Of a stretch of DNA of 64,000 nt, positions 47,534-58,051 are shown in pieces. The notes under the pieces were generated by a model that had not been told where the DNA came from, did no database searches, and was given only the letters and a program-made list of their open reading frames with translations. The stretch is from Comamonas testosteroni. GTDB taxonomy: Bacteria; Pseudomonadota; Gammaproteobacteria; Burkholderiales; Burkholderiaceae_C. The translations under genes were made by a program, and so were the position numbers. Each line of letters opens with the position of its first letter. The first letter of the stretch is position 1. The DNA lies in assembly GCF_003569915.1 (NCBI RefSeq), contig NZ_KZ984445.1, forward strand, positions 124,001-188,000. The letters are read 5' to 3'.

Positions 47534-48232
47534 ATGAGCGACTTGATGAGCGACTATTACTACTCCATTCTCCAGGGCGCGCTACTGACGGTAGGCGTCT
47601 CCTTGGCTTCGCTGCTGGTGGCGACGGTGCTGGGCCTGCTGGGCGCCACGGCCAAGCTGTCCGGCAAACGGCCACTGGTCTGGCTGGGCACTTTCTACTC
47701 CACCGTGGTGCGCGGCATTCCCGAGCTGGTGCTGATGCTGCTGGTCTTCTACGGCGCAGCCATCGGCATCAACAGCTTTTTTGAATCCATGGGCAGCGAC
47801 TACACGCTGGACCTGAACCCCTTTGTGGCCGGCGTCTGCACGCTGGGCTTTATCTACGGCGCGTACATGACCGAGACATTTCGCGCGGCCATTCTCTCCA
47901 TTCCAAAAGGCCAGATGGAAGCGGCCTGGGCCTTTGGCATGAGCCCACTGCGCACCTTCTGGCGCATCACCCTGCCGCAGATGGTGCGCTATGCCCTGCC
48001 CGGCTATACGAATAACTGGCTGGTGCTGATCAAGGCCACGGCGCTGGTCAGCCTGATCGGCCTGCACGACATGACTTATCTGGCCAAGCAGGCTAGCGCG
48101 GCCACGCGCCAGCCCTTTGTCTTTTTGCTGTTTGCGGCGGGTCTGTACCTGATCTTCACCAGCGCATCGCTGTGGGTGCTCAAGCGCCTGAACGCCCGCT
48201 ACAGCCTGGGCACGGACAAGGTGCAGCTATGA
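47534..48232 (+). CDS. Amino-acid ABC transporter permease (HisQ type)
   Basis: 232-residue inner-membrane permease with about five helices. It begins MSDLMSDYYYSILQGALLTVGVSLASLLVATVLGL; FYSTVVRGIPELVLMLLVFYG and the EAA-like loop EAAWAFGMSPLRTFWRITLPQM contact the ATPase. Start could also be the second Met (47546). The stop overlaps the next ATG (ATGA), coupling translation. Confidence 0.92.
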   Translation: MSDLMSDYYYSILQGALLTVGVSLASLLVATVLGLLGATAKLSGKRPLVWLGTFYSTVVRGIPELVLMLLVFYGAAIGINSFFESMGSDYTLDLNPFVAGVCTLGFIYGAYMTETFRAAILSIPKGQMEAAWAFGMSPLRTFWRITLPQMVRYALPGYTNNWLVLIKATALVSLIGLHDMTYLAKQASAATRQPFVFLLFAAGLYLIFTSASLWVLKRLNARYSLGTDKVQL

Positions 48233-48942
48233 GCTGGGATGTCATTTTCAACCCCGAAACCCTGGCCATGTATGGCCAGGGCCTGCTGACCACGCTGTCG
48301 CTGCTGCTGTCCTGCCTGCTGATTGGCGGCGTGCTGGCCCTGCTGGGCGCACTGGCGCTGACCGGCAACAATCTGATTTTGCGCAAGCTCGTCGGCGCCT
48401 GCACTTATTTCATTCGCGGCACGCCGCTGCTGATTCAGGTCTATCTGATCTATTACGGACTGGCGCAGCTCGAATGGATTCAGGCGCGCTGGGACACCAT
48501 CTGGCCCTGGACGCATTTCAAGGAACCGTTCTTCTGCGCGCTGCTGGCCTTCAGCCTGAACACCGCCGGCTACACAGCCGAGATGCTGGCCGGAGCCATA
48601 CGCGAAACCAACCCCGGCGAGGTGGAAGCGGCCCGCGCCATGGGCATGAGCCGCTGGCAGATCATGCGCCGCATTGTGCTGCCCAGCGCGCTGCGCCGCA
48701 CGCTGCCGCCCTATAGCAACGAAGTGGTAATGATGCTGCACAGCACCAGTCTGGCCAGCACCGTGCCCTCGCTGACCGATGTGACCGCCGTGGCCAGCCG
48801 CATCTATTCCGACTTCTATCTGCCGTTCGAGGCCTATCTGGCCGCAGCCGTCATCTATCTGTGCGTGACCTTCGCGCTCATCGGCTTCTTCCGTCTGATG
48901 GAAAAGCGCTTCCTCGGCTATCTGGCCCCCCGCAAGGCCTGA
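48229..48942 (+). CDS. Amino-acid ABC transporter permease (HisM type)
   Basis: 237-residue partner permease. MSWDVIFNPETLAMYGQGLLTTLSLL, YFIRGTPLLIQVYLIYYGLAQLE and the EAA loop EAARAMGMSRWQIMRRIVLPSALRRTLP. Overlaps the first permease gene by four bases and is followed by the ATPase gene after six bases; the two permeases form a heterodimer. Confidence 0.93.
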   Translation: MSWDVIFNPETLAMYGQGLLTTLSLLLSCLLIGGVLALLGALALTGNNLILRKLVGACTYFIRGTPLLIQVYLIYYGLAQLEWIQARWDTIWPWTHFKEPFFCALLAFSLNTAGYTAEMLAGAIRETNPGEVEAARAMGMSRWQIMRRIVLPSALRRTLPPYSNEVVMMLHSTSLASTVPSLTDVTAVASRIYSDFYLPFEAYLAAAVIYLCVTFALIGFFRLMEKRFLGYLAPRKA

Positions 48943-48948
48943 CCCACC

Positions 48949-49722
48949 ATGACCAACAACTACAAACTCCAGGCCGAAGGCATTCACAAAAGCTACGGCC
49001 AGCATCAGGTGCTCAAAGGCGTGAGCTTGACGGCCAAGGCAGGCGACGTGATCAGCCTGATCGGCAGCTCGGGCTCGGGCAAATCGACCTTGCTGCGCTG
49101 CATCAACCTACTGGAAAAACCGCAGCAGGGCCGCATCATTGTGGCTGGTGAAGAGCTCAAGCTGCGACCTGCCCGCAATGGCGAGCTGGAGCCGCAGGAC
49201 CCGGCCCAGCTGCAGAAAATCCGCACCAAGCTGGCCATGGTGTTCCAGCACTTCAATCTGTGGGCGCATATGACAGTGCTGCAGAACATCATCGAAGTGC
49301 CCATCCATGTGCTGGGCGTGCCGCGCGACGAAGCCGTGGCCCGTGCGCGCAAGTACCTGAAGCTGGTGGGGCTGGAAGGCAAGGAAGACGCCTACCCCAA
49401 CCACATGAGCGGCGGCCAGCAGCAGCGCGTGGCGATTGCGCGGGCGCTGGCGGTGGAGCCCGAGGTGATGCTGTTTGACGAGCCAACCTCGGCACTGGAC
49501 CCCGAGCTGGTCGGCGAAGTGCTGCGCGTGATGCAGTTGCTGGCCCAGGAAGGCCGCACCATGGTGGTGGTGACCCACGAAATGGGCTTTGCCCGCGAGG
49601 TCTCCAACCACGTGGTCTTTCTGCACCAGGGCCTGATCGAAGAACAAGGCAACCCGCGCGAAGTGCTGAGCAACCCGCGCAGTGAGCGGCTGGCCAAGTT
49701 CCTCTCCGGCAACCTCAAGTAA
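48949..49722 (+). CDS. Amino-acid ABC transporter ATP-binding protein (HisP type)
   Basis: 257-residue ATPase. Walker [16 protein letters not shown]-loop in [12 protein letters not shown], signature [15 protein letters not shown], Walker [21 protein letters not shown] and switch His in [13 protein letters not shown]. The insert [28 protein letters not shown] is typical of HisP. Last gene of the importer operon (binding protein, two permeases, ATPase). Confidence 0.95.
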   Translation: MTNNYKLQAEGIHKSYGQHQVLKGVSLTAKAGDVISLIGSSGSGKSTLLRCINLLEKPQQGRIIVAGEELKLRPARNGELEPQDPAQLQKIRTKLAMVFQHFNLWAHMTVLQNIIEVPIHVLGVPRDEAVARARKYLKLVGLEGKEDAYPNHMSGGQQQRVAIARALAVEPEVMLFDEPTSALDPELVGEVLRVMQLLAQEGRTMVVVTHEMGFAREVSNHVVFLHQGLIEEQGNPREVLSNPRSERLAKFLSGNLK

Positions 49723-49739
49723 GACCCGCGAACACAACC

Positions 49740-49860
49740 CTTGATACGTCGTTGCTTCGCCTTGTCATACTGAAGTACTGCCTGCGGCTTCGCGCCTCGT
49801 CTCAAACGCAAACCTGCGGTTTGCTGGGTCGTGTTAACGGCTCTAAGCTGCGCCGCAGAT
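49740..49860. other. GC-rich hairpin-rich spacer
   Basis: About 120 bases with GCAAACC-tgc-GGTTTGC (49810-49826) and GCGGCTTCGCGCC segments. No gene. It looks like an interspersed element but no second copy is in this window. Confidence 0.3.
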
Positions 49861-49861
49861 A

Positions 49862-49890
49862 CAAAAAAGCCGCTGAAACAGCGGCTTTTA
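49862..49890. terminator. Terminator between the ABC operon and the LapA-like gene
   Basis: AAAAAGCCGCTG / CAGCGGCTTTTA hairpin between convergent genes; may act on both strands. Confidence 0.85.
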
Positions 49891-49899
49891 GTATTTTTG

Positions 49900-49944
49900 G
49901 CCTCTAGTTCTTATAGAACATAGACCAACAGCTATCAAATTTGA
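49900..49944 (+). repeat. AT-rich interspersed repeat, family A, copy 7
   Basis: GCCTCTAGTTCTTATAG...AGACCAACAGCTATCAAATTTGA, abutting the stop codon of the LapA-like gene. Confidence 0.75.
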
Positions 49945-50403
49945 TTAAGAGCGTCGAACTTGACTCACCTGCTGCTCCAGCTGACCCAGATAGGCCGCCG
50001 TGCTGTTCTCGGACTCCTGCGCGCGCTTGAGCATCTGCGCCTCCAGCGTGTCGATACGGGCCAGCAAATCCTGCTTGTCCTTGGCGTGCAGTGCTTCGAG
50101 CACGCTGCGCAGCTCGGTAAAGCGTGAAGCCTCAGCCTTGTCCGCCAGATCACGCTGGGCCTGCATCTCCTTGTTGTGGCGGCGTGCTTCCATCAGCACC
50201 GAGCCCTGCATCCACAGCACATAGGCGATAAAGAACACGCTGAGCAGCACTGTGAGCGCCAGCATCAGCACACCCAGCGGGGCCTGCAGCTCGGTCACGC
50301 CCAACGACACCGCCGCGGGCGTAGACAGCGCAGTCCAGTTGAAAGCAGCTAGCACGGCAATCAGCGCCACGATGATGGCAATGGAAATAGTGCGAAAGTT
50401 CAT
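49945..50403 (-). CDS. LapA-like membrane protein with coiled coil
   Basis: 152-residue protein with two N-terminal helices (about 5-22 and 43-66) as in LapA/DUF1049 proteins, then a charged coiled coil (about 72-148) rich in Gln, Glu and Leu. AAGGAGAACAACAC before the ATG is a strong ribosome-binding site. Not paired with a LapB gene here, so a role in LPS assembly is uncertain; scaffolding at the inner membrane is plausible. Confidence 0.65.
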   Translation of the reverse strand: MNFRTISIAIIVALIAVLAAFNWTALSTPAAVSLGVTELQAPLGVLMLALTVLLSVFFIAYVLWMQGSVLMEARRHNKEMQAQRDLADKAEASRFTELRSVLEALHAKDKQDLLARIDTLEAQMLKRAQESENSTAAYLGQLEQQVSQVRRS

Positions 50404-50526
50404 GTGTTGTTCTCCTTGTCCAATCCTCTGTTTTTAACCGAAGTTGGAGCTGGGCCAAGTCAGAGAGCTTCAGAAACGCCAAAGCCGCTGCAGGCAGCGG
50501 CTTTGTAGTCCTTGAGCTGTCAGAGA

Positions 50527-52521
50527 TTAATTAGTCTCAGACAGTTGCTCCAAGATGGCAGGATTCTCTAGGGTAGATGTGTCCTGTGTAATCGCCTCAC
50601 CCTTGGCCAGCGAGCGCAGCAAACGACGCATGATCTTGCCGCTGCGGGTCTTGGGCAGGTTGTCGCCAAAGCGGATGTCCTTGGGCTTGGCAATGGGGCC
50701 GATTTCCTTGGCCACCCAGTTGCGCAGTTCGTTGGCGATCTGCTTGGCTTCCTCGCCCGTGGGCTTGCCGCGCTTGAGCACCACAAAGGCACAGATGGCT
50801 TCGCCGGTCAGGTCGTCGGGGCGGCCCACCACGGCGGCTTCAGCCACCAGATCGGTCTTGGCAACCAGCGCGGATTCGATTTCCATCGTGCCCATGCGGT
50901 GGCCTGAGACGTTCAGCACATCGTCGATACGGCCGGTGATGCGGAAGTAGCCACGGTCTTCGCTGCGCACCGCGCCGTCACCAGCCAGATAGAAGCCCTT
51001 GAGTTCTTCGGGGAAGTAGCTCTTCTTGAAGCGCTCGGGGTCGCCCCAGATGGTGCGAATCATCGAAGGCCAGGGCTTTTTCACCACCAGAATGCCGCCC
51101 GCGCCGTTGGGCATGTCGTTACCCGATTCATCGACGATGGCCGCCGTGATGCCGGGCAGCGGCAGCGTGCACGAACCAGGCACCAGCGGCGTGGCGCCGG
51201 GCAGCGGCGTGATCATGTGGCCGCCGTTTTCGGTCTGCCAGAAGGTGTCCACGATGGGGCAACGCTCGCCGCCCACATGCTTGTAGTACCACATCCAGGC
51301 TTCGGGGTTGATGGGCTCGCCCACCGAACCCAGCAGGCGCAGGCTGGACAGGTCGGAGTTCTTGGGGTGCACTTTGTCGTCCGACTCCGCTGCCTTGATC
51401 AGCGAGCGAATCGCCGTGGGTGCGGTGTAGAAAATGCTGCACTTGTGGCGCTCGATCATCTGCCAGAAGCGGCCCGCATTGGGGAATGTGGGCACGCCTT
51501 CAAACACGATCTGCGTGACACCTGCGGCCAGCGGGCCGTAGGCGACATAGCTGTGGCCGGTGATCCAGCCGATGTCGGCCGTGCACCAGAAGACATCAGT
51601 GTCGCGCGCGTCAAACGTCCATTCAAACGTCTGCTTGGCCCACAGCACATAGCCGCCGGTGGCGTGCTGCACGCCCTTGGGCTTGCCGGTAGAGCCGCTG
51701 GTGTAGAGGATGAACAGCGGGTGCTCGGCGTTCACGGCCACGGCCTCGCACTCGGTGGACTGGCCCGCCAGTGCTTCGGTGAAGGTCAGGTCACGGCCTG
51801 CGACCATATTGCAGGCCGTGGCCGTGCGCTCGAACACCAGCACGGTCTTGACGGCTTCGCAGCCACCCAGCGCCAGCGCGTCGTCCACGATGGCCTTCAG
51901 TGGCAGCTCCTTGCCGCCGCGCATCTGGTAGTTGGAGGTGACGACCAGGCTCGCGCCCACGTCCACAATGCGCTCCTGCACAGCCTTGGCCGAGAAGCCG
52001 CCAAACACCACGGAGTGGGTTGCGCCGATGCGCGCGCAGGCCTGCATGGCCACCACGCCCTCGATGGTCATGGGCATGTAGATCAGCACGCGGTCGCCCT
52101 TTTGCACGCCGCGCGCCTTGAGCGCATTGGCGAACTGGCTCACGCGAGCCAGCAGCTCCTTGTAAGTGACCTTGGTGACTTCACCGCCGTCGGCTTCAAA
52201 GATGATGGCGGTCTTGTTCTCGACCGGCGTGCCGATGTGCTTGTCCAGGCAGTTGGCGCTGGCGTTGAGCTCACCGTCGGCAAACCATTTGTAGAACGGA
52301 GGGTTGCTCTGGTCCAGCACCTGGGTGAAGGGCTTGGTCCAGACCACGTTTTCGCGGGCCAGGCGGGCCCAGTAGCCTTCGTAGTCACGCTCGGCTTCGT
52401 CGCACAGTGCCTTGTACTGCTCCATGCCCGAAACACGGGCCTTGGCAGCAAAGTCGGCGGGCGGGGGGAAAACGCGGTTTTCCACCAATACAGACTCGAT
52501 CGCAGAGGTTGCAGTGCTCAT
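50527..52521 (-). CDS. acs: Acetyl-CoA synthetase
   Basis: AMP-forming acetate activation, 664 residues. Features: [17 protein letters not shown], the P-loop [39 protein letters not shown], and the C-terminal lysine in [14 protein letters not shown] that adenylates acetate and is acetylated for control. AGGAGACAACAAAG precedes the ATG. Divergent from the YqhA-like gene. Confidence 0.97.
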   Translation of the reverse strand: MSTATSAIESVLVENRVFPPPADFAAKARVSGMEQYKALCDEAERDYEGYWARLARENVVWTKPFTQVLDQSNPPFYKWFADGELNASANCLDKHIGTPVENKTAIIFEADGGEVTKVTYKELLARVSQFANALKARGVQKGDRVLIYMPMTIEGVVAMQACARIGATHSVVFGGFSAKAVQERIVDVGASLVVTSNYQMRGGKELPLKAIVDDALALGGCEAVKTVLVFERTATACNMVAGRDLTFTEALAGQSTECEAVAVNAEHPLFILYTSGSTGKPKGVQHATGGYVLWAKQTFEWTFDARDTDVFWCTADIGWITGHSYVAYGPLAAGVTQIVFEGVPTFPNAGRFWQMIERHKCSIFYTAPTAIRSLIKAAESDDKVHPKNSDLSSLRLLGSVGEPINPEAWMWYYKHVGGERCPIVDTFWQTENGGHMITPLPGATPLVPGSCTLPLPGITAAIVDESGNDMPNGAGGILVVKKPWPSMIRTIWGDPERFKKSYFPEELKGFYLAGDGAVRSEDRGYFRITGRIDDVLNVSGHRMGTMEIESALVAKTDLVAEAAVVGRPDDLTGEAICAFVVLKRGKPTGEEAKQIANELRNWVAKEIGPIAKPKDIRFGDNLPKTRSGKIMRRLLRSLAKGEAITQDTSTLENPAILEQLSETN

Positions 52522-52929
52522 CTTTGTTGTCTCCTGATGCTTGGCAATGAAATTATTGTGGGCGTACTGTCAAGGCTCGGTCTTACACGCTACTGACTGA
52601 AATTTGCCTGCCTATTTTTGCGGCCCAAAATTCGGAAAAACGCTAGCAACTTGGAAGCAAGCTGCGCATCATTTAAGCGAGTTTGCGCACGCTCCACCCC
52701 CAAAATACTGGCGCAAACCCTTAAAATCGCGCGCCTGCTGCAAAGCGTGTCTCTTGCACATATGTGTTTCACCCTGGCAGCAGCCAATCGGTGCGCTGTG
52801 CAAAAAAGCACGCTTCAGCGCAGCGCGCCGCCCAACCTGTCCACCCATTACTGACCAACCACTGCCGCACCTGGCTGGCGGGCCGCACCGTGGCCGCTAC
52901 AGCCTTGCTGCGGCGCAGCACACGCCATC
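52522..52929. other. Divergent intergenic region acs / YqhA-like
   Basis: 408 bases without a gene. On the minus strand TTGACA (about 52568-52573) lies upstream of acs but no -10 at proper spacing is evident. A CACATATGTG palindrome is at 52757-52766. Confidence 0.35.
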
Positions 52930-53583
52930 ATGAGCCGCATCCACTCCGACGAAGCAGCCTCCTCCTCAACGCCCACCCCTTCCCAACCACGCGCGGCAAG
53001 CTACCAGACGCCGGCCGCTCTGCGCCCGCTGCCCTCGCTGATCTTTGCCAGCCGCTGGCTGCAGTTGCCGCTATACCTGGGCCTGATTGCCGCCCAGGGC
53101 GTCTATGTCTGGCACTTTCTGCTGGAGCTGTGGCATCTGGTGGAAGCCGTCTTTGGCAACCAGGAAGCGCTGCAGGCGCTGATCGCCAACATTGGCTACC
53201 GCAGCGATGTGAAACTCGACCACCTCAATGAGACCGTGATCATGCTGGTGGTGCTGGCGCTGATCGATGTGGTGATGATCTCCAACCTGCTGATCATGGT
53301 CATCGTGGGCGGCTATGAGACTTTTGTCAGCCGCCTGGGTCTGGAAGCGCACCCCGACCAGCCCGAGTGGCTCAGCCATGTGAACGCCTCGGTGCTCAAG
53401 GTCAAGCTGGCGCTGTCCATCATCGGCATCAGCTCGATTCACCTGCTCAAGAGCTTTATCAATGCAGGCAGCTACGAGGTCCATGTGCTGATGTGGCAGA
53501 CCATCATCCACGTGGTCTTCCTGTTCAGCGCGCTGGCCATTGCCTACACCGACAAGCTGACCAGCAGCACGCATCACCACTGA
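52930..53583 (+). CDS. YqhA/UPF0114-family membrane protein
   Basis: 217 residues with a disordered Ser/Pro-rich N-terminus (1-35), then four predicted helices. [47 protein letters not shown] and [22 protein letters not shown] match the TIGR00645/UPF0114 family. A His-rich C-terminus (SSTHHH). Function unknown in any organism. Own terminator at 53605. Confidence 0.85.
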   Translation: MSRIHSDEAASSSTPTPSQPRAASYQTPAALRPLPSLIFASRWLQLPLYLGLIAAQGVYVWHFLLELWHLVEAVFGNQEALQALIANIGYRSDVKLDHLNETVIMLVVLALIDVVMISNLLIMVIVGGYETFVSRLGLEAHPDQPEWLSHVNASVLKVKLALSIIGISSIHLLKSFINAGSYEVHVLMWQTIIHVVFLFSALAIAYTDKLTSSTHHH

Positions 53584-53604
53584 AACCGCTGCCTTCCGTC
53601 GTCA

Positions 53605-53645
53605 AAAAGCCCCGCATGGACTGCCCATGACGGGGCTTTTTTCAT
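53605..53645 (+). terminator. Terminator of the YqhA-like gene
   Basis: AAAAAGCCCCG / CGGGGCTTTTTT with an inner CATGG-actgc-CCATG stem. Confidence 0.9.
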
Positions 53646-54290
53646 GGTCAAAGCTGACAGCCCGCTCAAAAAACAGTCAGATTGCCTTCATGTCCATATA
53701 TTGCATAGGCTTTCAGCTATGGTTTTTGATTTTTTCGCCACAAGGAGAGACGGCTTTCAGGCCTTAATGCAGGTCATTTCTTACAGCTTGGTTTGACGCA
53801 TAAAACCGAGTTCGATATATTAAAAAGTCATTTACAGCCCGTTCCACGGGTTCTCAGCCTGCAATCGGGCATTGCCTGAATGCCTCGGCTGATTCATTTT
53901 CCCGGCGGATCGTTGCGCCGCTTCAAGCGCTGTTTGCTTGGCGACGCGACCCCGTCAACCGGGCCGAAACTCGGCCCTGATGCAAGAGGCTGGCTTCCCT
54001 CTGAGGAGCAGCCTGCGCGAGAAGCCCTGCGGCAACGTGCCTGTTGGTACTGAGCCAGCCTTCAAAGGCGCTTTTCCACCTTGCAGCCCTTGCGCACACA
54101 CCGCTTGTGCCATTCGGGCTGAACCCGCGGCGTCAACAGGACGCCACAGCATTGCGCAGCCCTGCCCCACCCGGCCGGGCTGAGCTGCGGCATCAGGGCT
54201 TTCTTTTGGCTTGTGCGCCAGCGCCTTCCGGCCTTTGCCGGAATTCGGCGCTGGACTGTGTTCCATCTCACCTCAAAGGAGAACGCCACA
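53646..54290. other. Long non-coding stretch before the osmoprotectant importer
   Basis: About 640 bases. The first part holds repeat A copy 8 and an AT-rich segment (53760-53850). From 53940 it is GC-rich; open frames on both strands (minus 53955-54266, 103 codons; plus 53938-54183, 81 codons) have no recognisable domain. It may be the control region of proVWX or an undescribed repeat. Confidence 0.35.
53684..53729 (+). repeat. AT-rich interspersed repeat, family A, copy 8
   Basis: GCCTTCATGTCCATATATTG...AGGCTTTCAGCTATGGTTTTTGA. Confidence 0.75.
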
Positions 54291-55604
54291 GTGGCCAAGC
54301 AAATCGCTATTGATCACGTCTTCAAGGTCTTCGGCAACGAGCCGAAAGCCGCGCTCAGCCTCGTCCAGCAGGGCCTGAGCAAGCAGGAAATCCTCGCCCG
54401 CACCGGGCAGTCCATCGGTGTGTTCGACGCCGACTTCACCATCGAAGCCGGTGAAATCTTCGTCGTCATGGGCCTGTCGGGCTCGGGCAAATCCACGCTG
54501 GTACGCATGCTCAACCGCCTGATCGAGCCGACCAGCGGCCGCATCCTGATCGATGGCGAGGACATCAACCAGCTCAGCGACAAGGAACTGCGCGCCCTGC
54601 GCCGCAAGGACATCTCCATGGTGTTCCAGTCCTTTGCGCTCATGCCCCACCTGACAGTGCTGGACAACACGGCTTTCGGACTGGAACTGGCCGGTGTGGA
54701 CCGCGCCACGCGCCAGCGCCAGGCGCTCGATGCGCTGGAGCAGGTGGGCCTGGGCGGCTGGGGCGCCAGCTACCCCGATGAACTCTCGGGCGGCATGCAG
54801 CAGCGCGTGGGCCTGGCCCGTGCGCTGGCGTCCGACCCATCGATTTTGCTGATGGACGAAGCTTTTTCGGCACTGGACCCCATCATCCGCACGGAGATGC
54901 AGTCCGAGCTGCTGCGCCTGCAGGAAATCAAGCGCCGCACCATCGTCTTCATCTCCCACGACCTGGACGAAGCCATGCGCATCGGCGACCGCATCGCCAT
55001 CATGAAGGACGGCATGGTTCAGCAAGTCGGCACGCCCGATGAAATCTTGCGCAACCCGGCTAATGACTATGTGCGCACCTTTATTCAGGGGGTGGATGCG
55101 GCTGCCGTGTTCAAGGCGTCGGACATCGCGCGCCAGGCGCTTACCGTGATCTCCGAGCACAGCGACCGTGGCTGCCGCGCCGCGCTGCGCCTGCTAGAAG
55201 ACTCGGACCGCGACCACGCCTATGTGCTCAGCGCCCGCAAGCGCTTTCTGGGCGTGGTGTCCTCGCAGTCGCTGCGCGACGCGCTGCACGGCCACCAAGG
55301 CATGCTGGGCCTGCAGCATGCCTTCATCCCCGATGTGCAGCCGATTGCCAGCCACACCCCCGTGGCCGAGCTGTTCGGCGCTGTGGCAACGCCGCCCTTT
55401 GCCCTGCCCGTGGTGGACGACAACGGTAAATACCTGGGCGTCATCAGCCGCACCACCATGCTGCGCTTCCTGGACCGCGCCACGCCGCCCGTGCCGCCGC
55501 CACAGAAGGAAATTCCGCCCATCACGCTGGATGCGAATTTTCAGCCTGCCCCGCAGTCCACAGCCAGCCAGAACCACCAGAGCGCCCAGCGCGCCGCACA
55601 GTAA
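54291..55604 (+). CDS. proV: Glycine betaine/proline ABC transporter ATP-binding protein
   Basis: 437-residue ATPase of the quaternary-amine importer. [39 protein letters not shown] matches ProV; Walker A is [13 protein letters not shown], signature [15 protein letters not shown], Walker [14 protein letters not shown]. Two CBS domains (about 285-405) follow, which in OpuA-type systems sense ionic strength; here the C-terminus adds a Pro/Gln-rich tail. Start is GTG at 54291 with AAAGGAGAA upstream. First gene of proVWX. Confidence 0.95.
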   Translation: MAKQIAIDHVFKVFGNEPKAALSLVQQGLSKQEILARTGQSIGVFDADFTIEAGEIFVVMGLSGSGKSTLVRMLNRLIEPTSGRILIDGEDINQLSDKELRALRRKDISMVFQSFALMPHLTVLDNTAFGLELAGVDRATRQRQALDALEQVGLGGWGASYPDELSGGMQQRVGLARALASDPSILLMDEAFSALDPIIRTEMQSELLRLQEIKRRTIVFISHDLDEAMRIGDRIAIMKDGMVQQVGTPDEILRNPANDYVRTFIQGVDAAAVFKASDIARQALTVISEHSDRGCRAALRLLEDSDRDHAYVLSARKRFLGVVSSQSLRDALHGHQGMLGLQHAFIPDVQPIASHTPVAELFGAVATPPFALPVVDDNGKYLGVISRTTMLRFLDRATPPVPPPQKEIPPITLDANFQPAPQSTASQNHQSAQRAAQ

Positions 55605-55616
55605 GGAGGGAGTCGC

Positions 55617-56888
55617 TTGATCGATACCGCAACCCAATCCACCACTCAACCCACAATCCTGGCCCAGGCCAGCAACAGCGCCGCGTTTGAAGACCCCTGG
55701 GCCGATGCCAGCCCAGCCGCGCCCCAGGCCGAGGTGAATGCGGCCCCCGCCGCAGAGGTCGACCCATGGGCCGAATCCTCCATGGCCCCCGATGCCGCGA
55801 CCAGTACCGACCCGTGGAGCGAGGGCGACGCCAGCAGCACCATCAGCCCCAGCAGCTCCGTGAGCCCCGACGACTGGCTGAGCGCACCTGCCAACGTGTC
55901 CGGCGACATGCCTGTGGACGATGGTGGCATGGCCCACCTCTGGCACCAGATCACGACCGAGGGCCTGCCGGTGCAGGACTCCATCAACAACGGCCTGAGC
56001 TGGGTGGTGGAGCATTTTCGCCCCTTCTTTCAGGCCGTGCGCACCCCGATTGATGCCACGCTCAACGGCGTGACCGATGTGCTGCAGACCATTCCCATGC
56101 CGGCGCTGATTGCGCTGATCGCGCTGCTGGCCTGGCAGTTTGCCGGGCGCAAGCTGGCCATTGGCTCGGCCGTGTCGCTGCTGCTGGTCGGCCTGCTGGG
56201 CATCTGGTCCGAAGCCATGGTGACGCTGGCCCTGGTGCTGACCTCACTGTTCTTTTGCATCGTCATCGGCCTGCCCACAGGCATTTTGCTGGCCAGCAGC
56301 GACCGCGCCCAGCGCTGGACGCGCCCGGTGCTGGACGCCATGCAGACTACGCCCGCGTTTGTCTATCTGGTGCCCGTGGTGATGCTGTTTGGCATTGGCA
56401 ATGTGCCCGGCGTCATCGTGACCATTGTGTTTGCGCTGCCGCCGCTGATTCGCCTGACGAACCTGGGCATTCGCCAGGTGCGCCCCGATCTGATCGAAGC
56501 CAGCCGCGCCTACGGTGCATCGCCCCTGCAGCTGCTGTGGAAGGTGCAACTGCCGCTGTCCATGCCCTCCATCATGGCCGGCATCAACCAGGCGCTGATG
56601 CTGTCGCTGTCCATGGTGGTCATCGCTTCCATGATTGCCGTGGGCGGCCTGGGCCAGATGGTGCTGCGCGGCATTGGCCGCTTGGACATGGGTCTGGCCA
56701 CCGTCGGCGGCCTGGGCATTGTGCTGCTGGCCATTGTTCTTGACCGCATCACCCAGGCCATGGGTGAGCCCAAGCGCGGCAGCGCCCGCTGGTGGACGGC
56801 AGGCCCGGCCGGCCTGGTGCTGCGCCTGCTGCAGCGCAACAACCGAACCGCCCCATCCCGCACCAGCAAGTCTGCGGTGCAGGCCTGA
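55617..56888 (+). CDS. proW: Glycine betaine/proline ABC transporter permease
   Basis: 423-residue permease. TTG start at 55617 is set by AAGGAGGG with a six-base spacer. A long hydrophilic N-terminus (1-100) carries repeated DPWA/DPWS/DDW motifs, comparable to the PW/DW motifs in E. coli ProW. Then [23 protein letters not shown], about seven helices, and the EAA loop [24 protein letters not shown]. Twelve bases after proV. High-osmolarity uptake of betaine-type solutes. Confidence 0.94.
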   Translation: MIDTATQSTTQPTILAQASNSAAFEDPWADASPAAPQAEVNAAPAAEVDPWAESSMAPDAATSTDPWSEGDASSTISPSSSVSPDDWLSAPANVSGDMPVDDGGMAHLWHQITTEGLPVQDSINNGLSWVVEHFRPFFQAVRTPIDATLNGVTDVLQTIPMPALIALIALLAWQFAGRKLAIGSAVSLLLVGLLGIWSEAMVTLALVLTSLFFCIVIGLPTGILLASSDRAQRWTRPVLDAMQTTPAFVYLVPVVMLFGIGNVPGVIVTIVFALPPLIRLTNLGIRQVRPDLIEASRAYGASPLQLLWKVQLPLSMPSIMAGINQALMLSLSMVVIASMIAVGGLGQMVLRGIGRLDMGLATVGGLGIVLLAIVLDRITQAMGEPKRGSARWWTAGPAGLVLRLLQRNNRTAPSRTSKSAVQA

Positions 56889-56911
56889 TTTCAAAGCCAA
56901 GAGGAGAACCC

Positions 56912-57949
56912 ATGACCACCACACACACGCAAAACACCCGCCGCCATCTGGGCCGCTATCTGCTGGCGGGCGCAGCCGCGCTGTCCATGGCGGCCACCAG
57001 CGCCTGGGCAGCCAATGACCTGCCAGGCAAGGGCGTCAAGGTCCAGCCACTGAAAAGCTCGCTGGCCGAAGAAACCTTCCAGACCCTGCTGGTGATGAAG
57101 GGACTGCAAAAGCTGGGTTATGAAGTCCAGCCCATCAAGGAAGTGGAATACCCCACGGCCCATATCGCGATCGCCAACGGCGATGCGACCTTCATGGCCG
57201 ACCACTGGAACCCGCTGCATGCGGACTACTACAAGAACGCGGGCGGCGATGCCAAGCTCTACCGCAAAGGCATTCTGTCGGCCAATGCCGCGCAAGGCTA
57301 TCTGATCGACAAAAAGACGGCCGATGCCCACAAGATCACCAATCTGGGCCAGCTCAAGGACCCCGAAATCGCCAAGCTGTTTGACGCCGATGGCGACGGC
57401 AAGGCCGACCTGACGGGCTGCACGCCCGGCTGGGGCTGCGAAGCGATGATCGAGCACCAGCTCACCGCCTACGAGCTGCGCAACACCGTCACGCACAAGC
57501 AGGGCACCTACGCCGCGCTGATGGCCGACACCATCACGCGCTACAAGGCGGGCAAGCCCATCCTCTACTACACATGGACGCCATACTGGGTGAGCAATGT
57601 CCTCAAGCCCGGCCAGGACGTGGTCTGGCTGCAGGTGCCATTCTCGTCCCTGCCCGGCGAGCAGGCAGGCACGGACACCAAGCTGCCCAACGGCAAGAAC
57701 TACGGCTTTATCGCCAATAACCAGCAGATCGTGGCCAACAAGGCCTGGGCCGAGCAAAACCCGGCAGCTGCCAAGCTGTTCGAGCTGATCAAGCTGCCGG
57801 TCAGCGATATCAACGCCCAGAACTTCATGATGAGCCAGGGCCAGAACAAGGCTGCCGACATCGAGCGCCACACCGAAGGCTGGATCAAGGCCCACCAGAA
57901 GGCTTTTGACGACTGGCTGGCTCAGGCCCGGGCCGTCGCTGCCAAATAA
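56912..57949 (+). CDS. proX: Glycine betaine/proline ABC transporter substrate-binding protein
   Basis: 345-residue periplasmic protein. Start at 56912 after GAGGAGAACCC; signal peptide ends SAWA before [22 protein letters not shown] and [21 protein letters not shown] contribute aromatic residues for cation-pi binding of the quaternary ammonium. The pair of Cys in [10 protein letters not shown] matches the ProX disulfide. Last gene of proVWX; the terminator follows. Confidence 0.94.
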   Translation: MTTTHTQNTRRHLGRYLLAGAAALSMAATSAWAANDLPGKGVKVQPLKSSLAEETFQTLLVMKGLQKLGYEVQPIKEVEYPTAHIAIANGDATFMADHWNPLHADYYKNAGGDAKLYRKGILSANAAQGYLIDKKTADAHKITNLGQLKDPEIAKLFDADGDGKADLTGCTPGWGCEAMIEHQLTAYELRNTVTHKQGTYAALMADTITRYKAGKPILYYTWTPYWVSNVLKPGQDVVWLQVPFSSLPGEQAGTDTKLPNGKNYGFIANNQQIVANKAWAEQNPAAAKLFELIKLPVSDINAQNFMMSQGQNKAADIERHTEGWIKAHQKAFDDWLAQARAVAAK

Positions 57950-57960
57950 GTATCAAATCA

Positions 57961-58005
57961 GCCTTTAGTCCATTCAATATATAGACTGATAGCTATCATT
58001 TTTGA
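57961..58005 (+). repeat. AT-rich interspersed repeat, family A, copy 9
   Basis: GCCTTTAGTCCATTCAATAT...AGACTGATAGCTATCATTTTTGA between proX and its terminator; AGTC/GACT can pair. Confidence 0.8.
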
Positions 58006-58015
58006 TAAACACAGC

Positions 58016-58051
58016 AAACCGGCCCAGCCTGCCCAGGCGGGCCGGTTTTTT
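58016..58051. terminator. Terminator between proX and the lipoprotein gene
   Basis: AAACCGGCCC-agcctgcccaggc-GGGCCGGTTT followed by T; its 3' end touches the stop codon of the convergent lipoprotein gene. Confidence 0.88.

Noticed and set aside
54213-54290. ATG start 26 codons upstream of the proV GTG
   Set aside because: GTG at 54291 has AAAGGAGAA at proper distance and matches the family N-terminus; the extra segment does not look like ProV.
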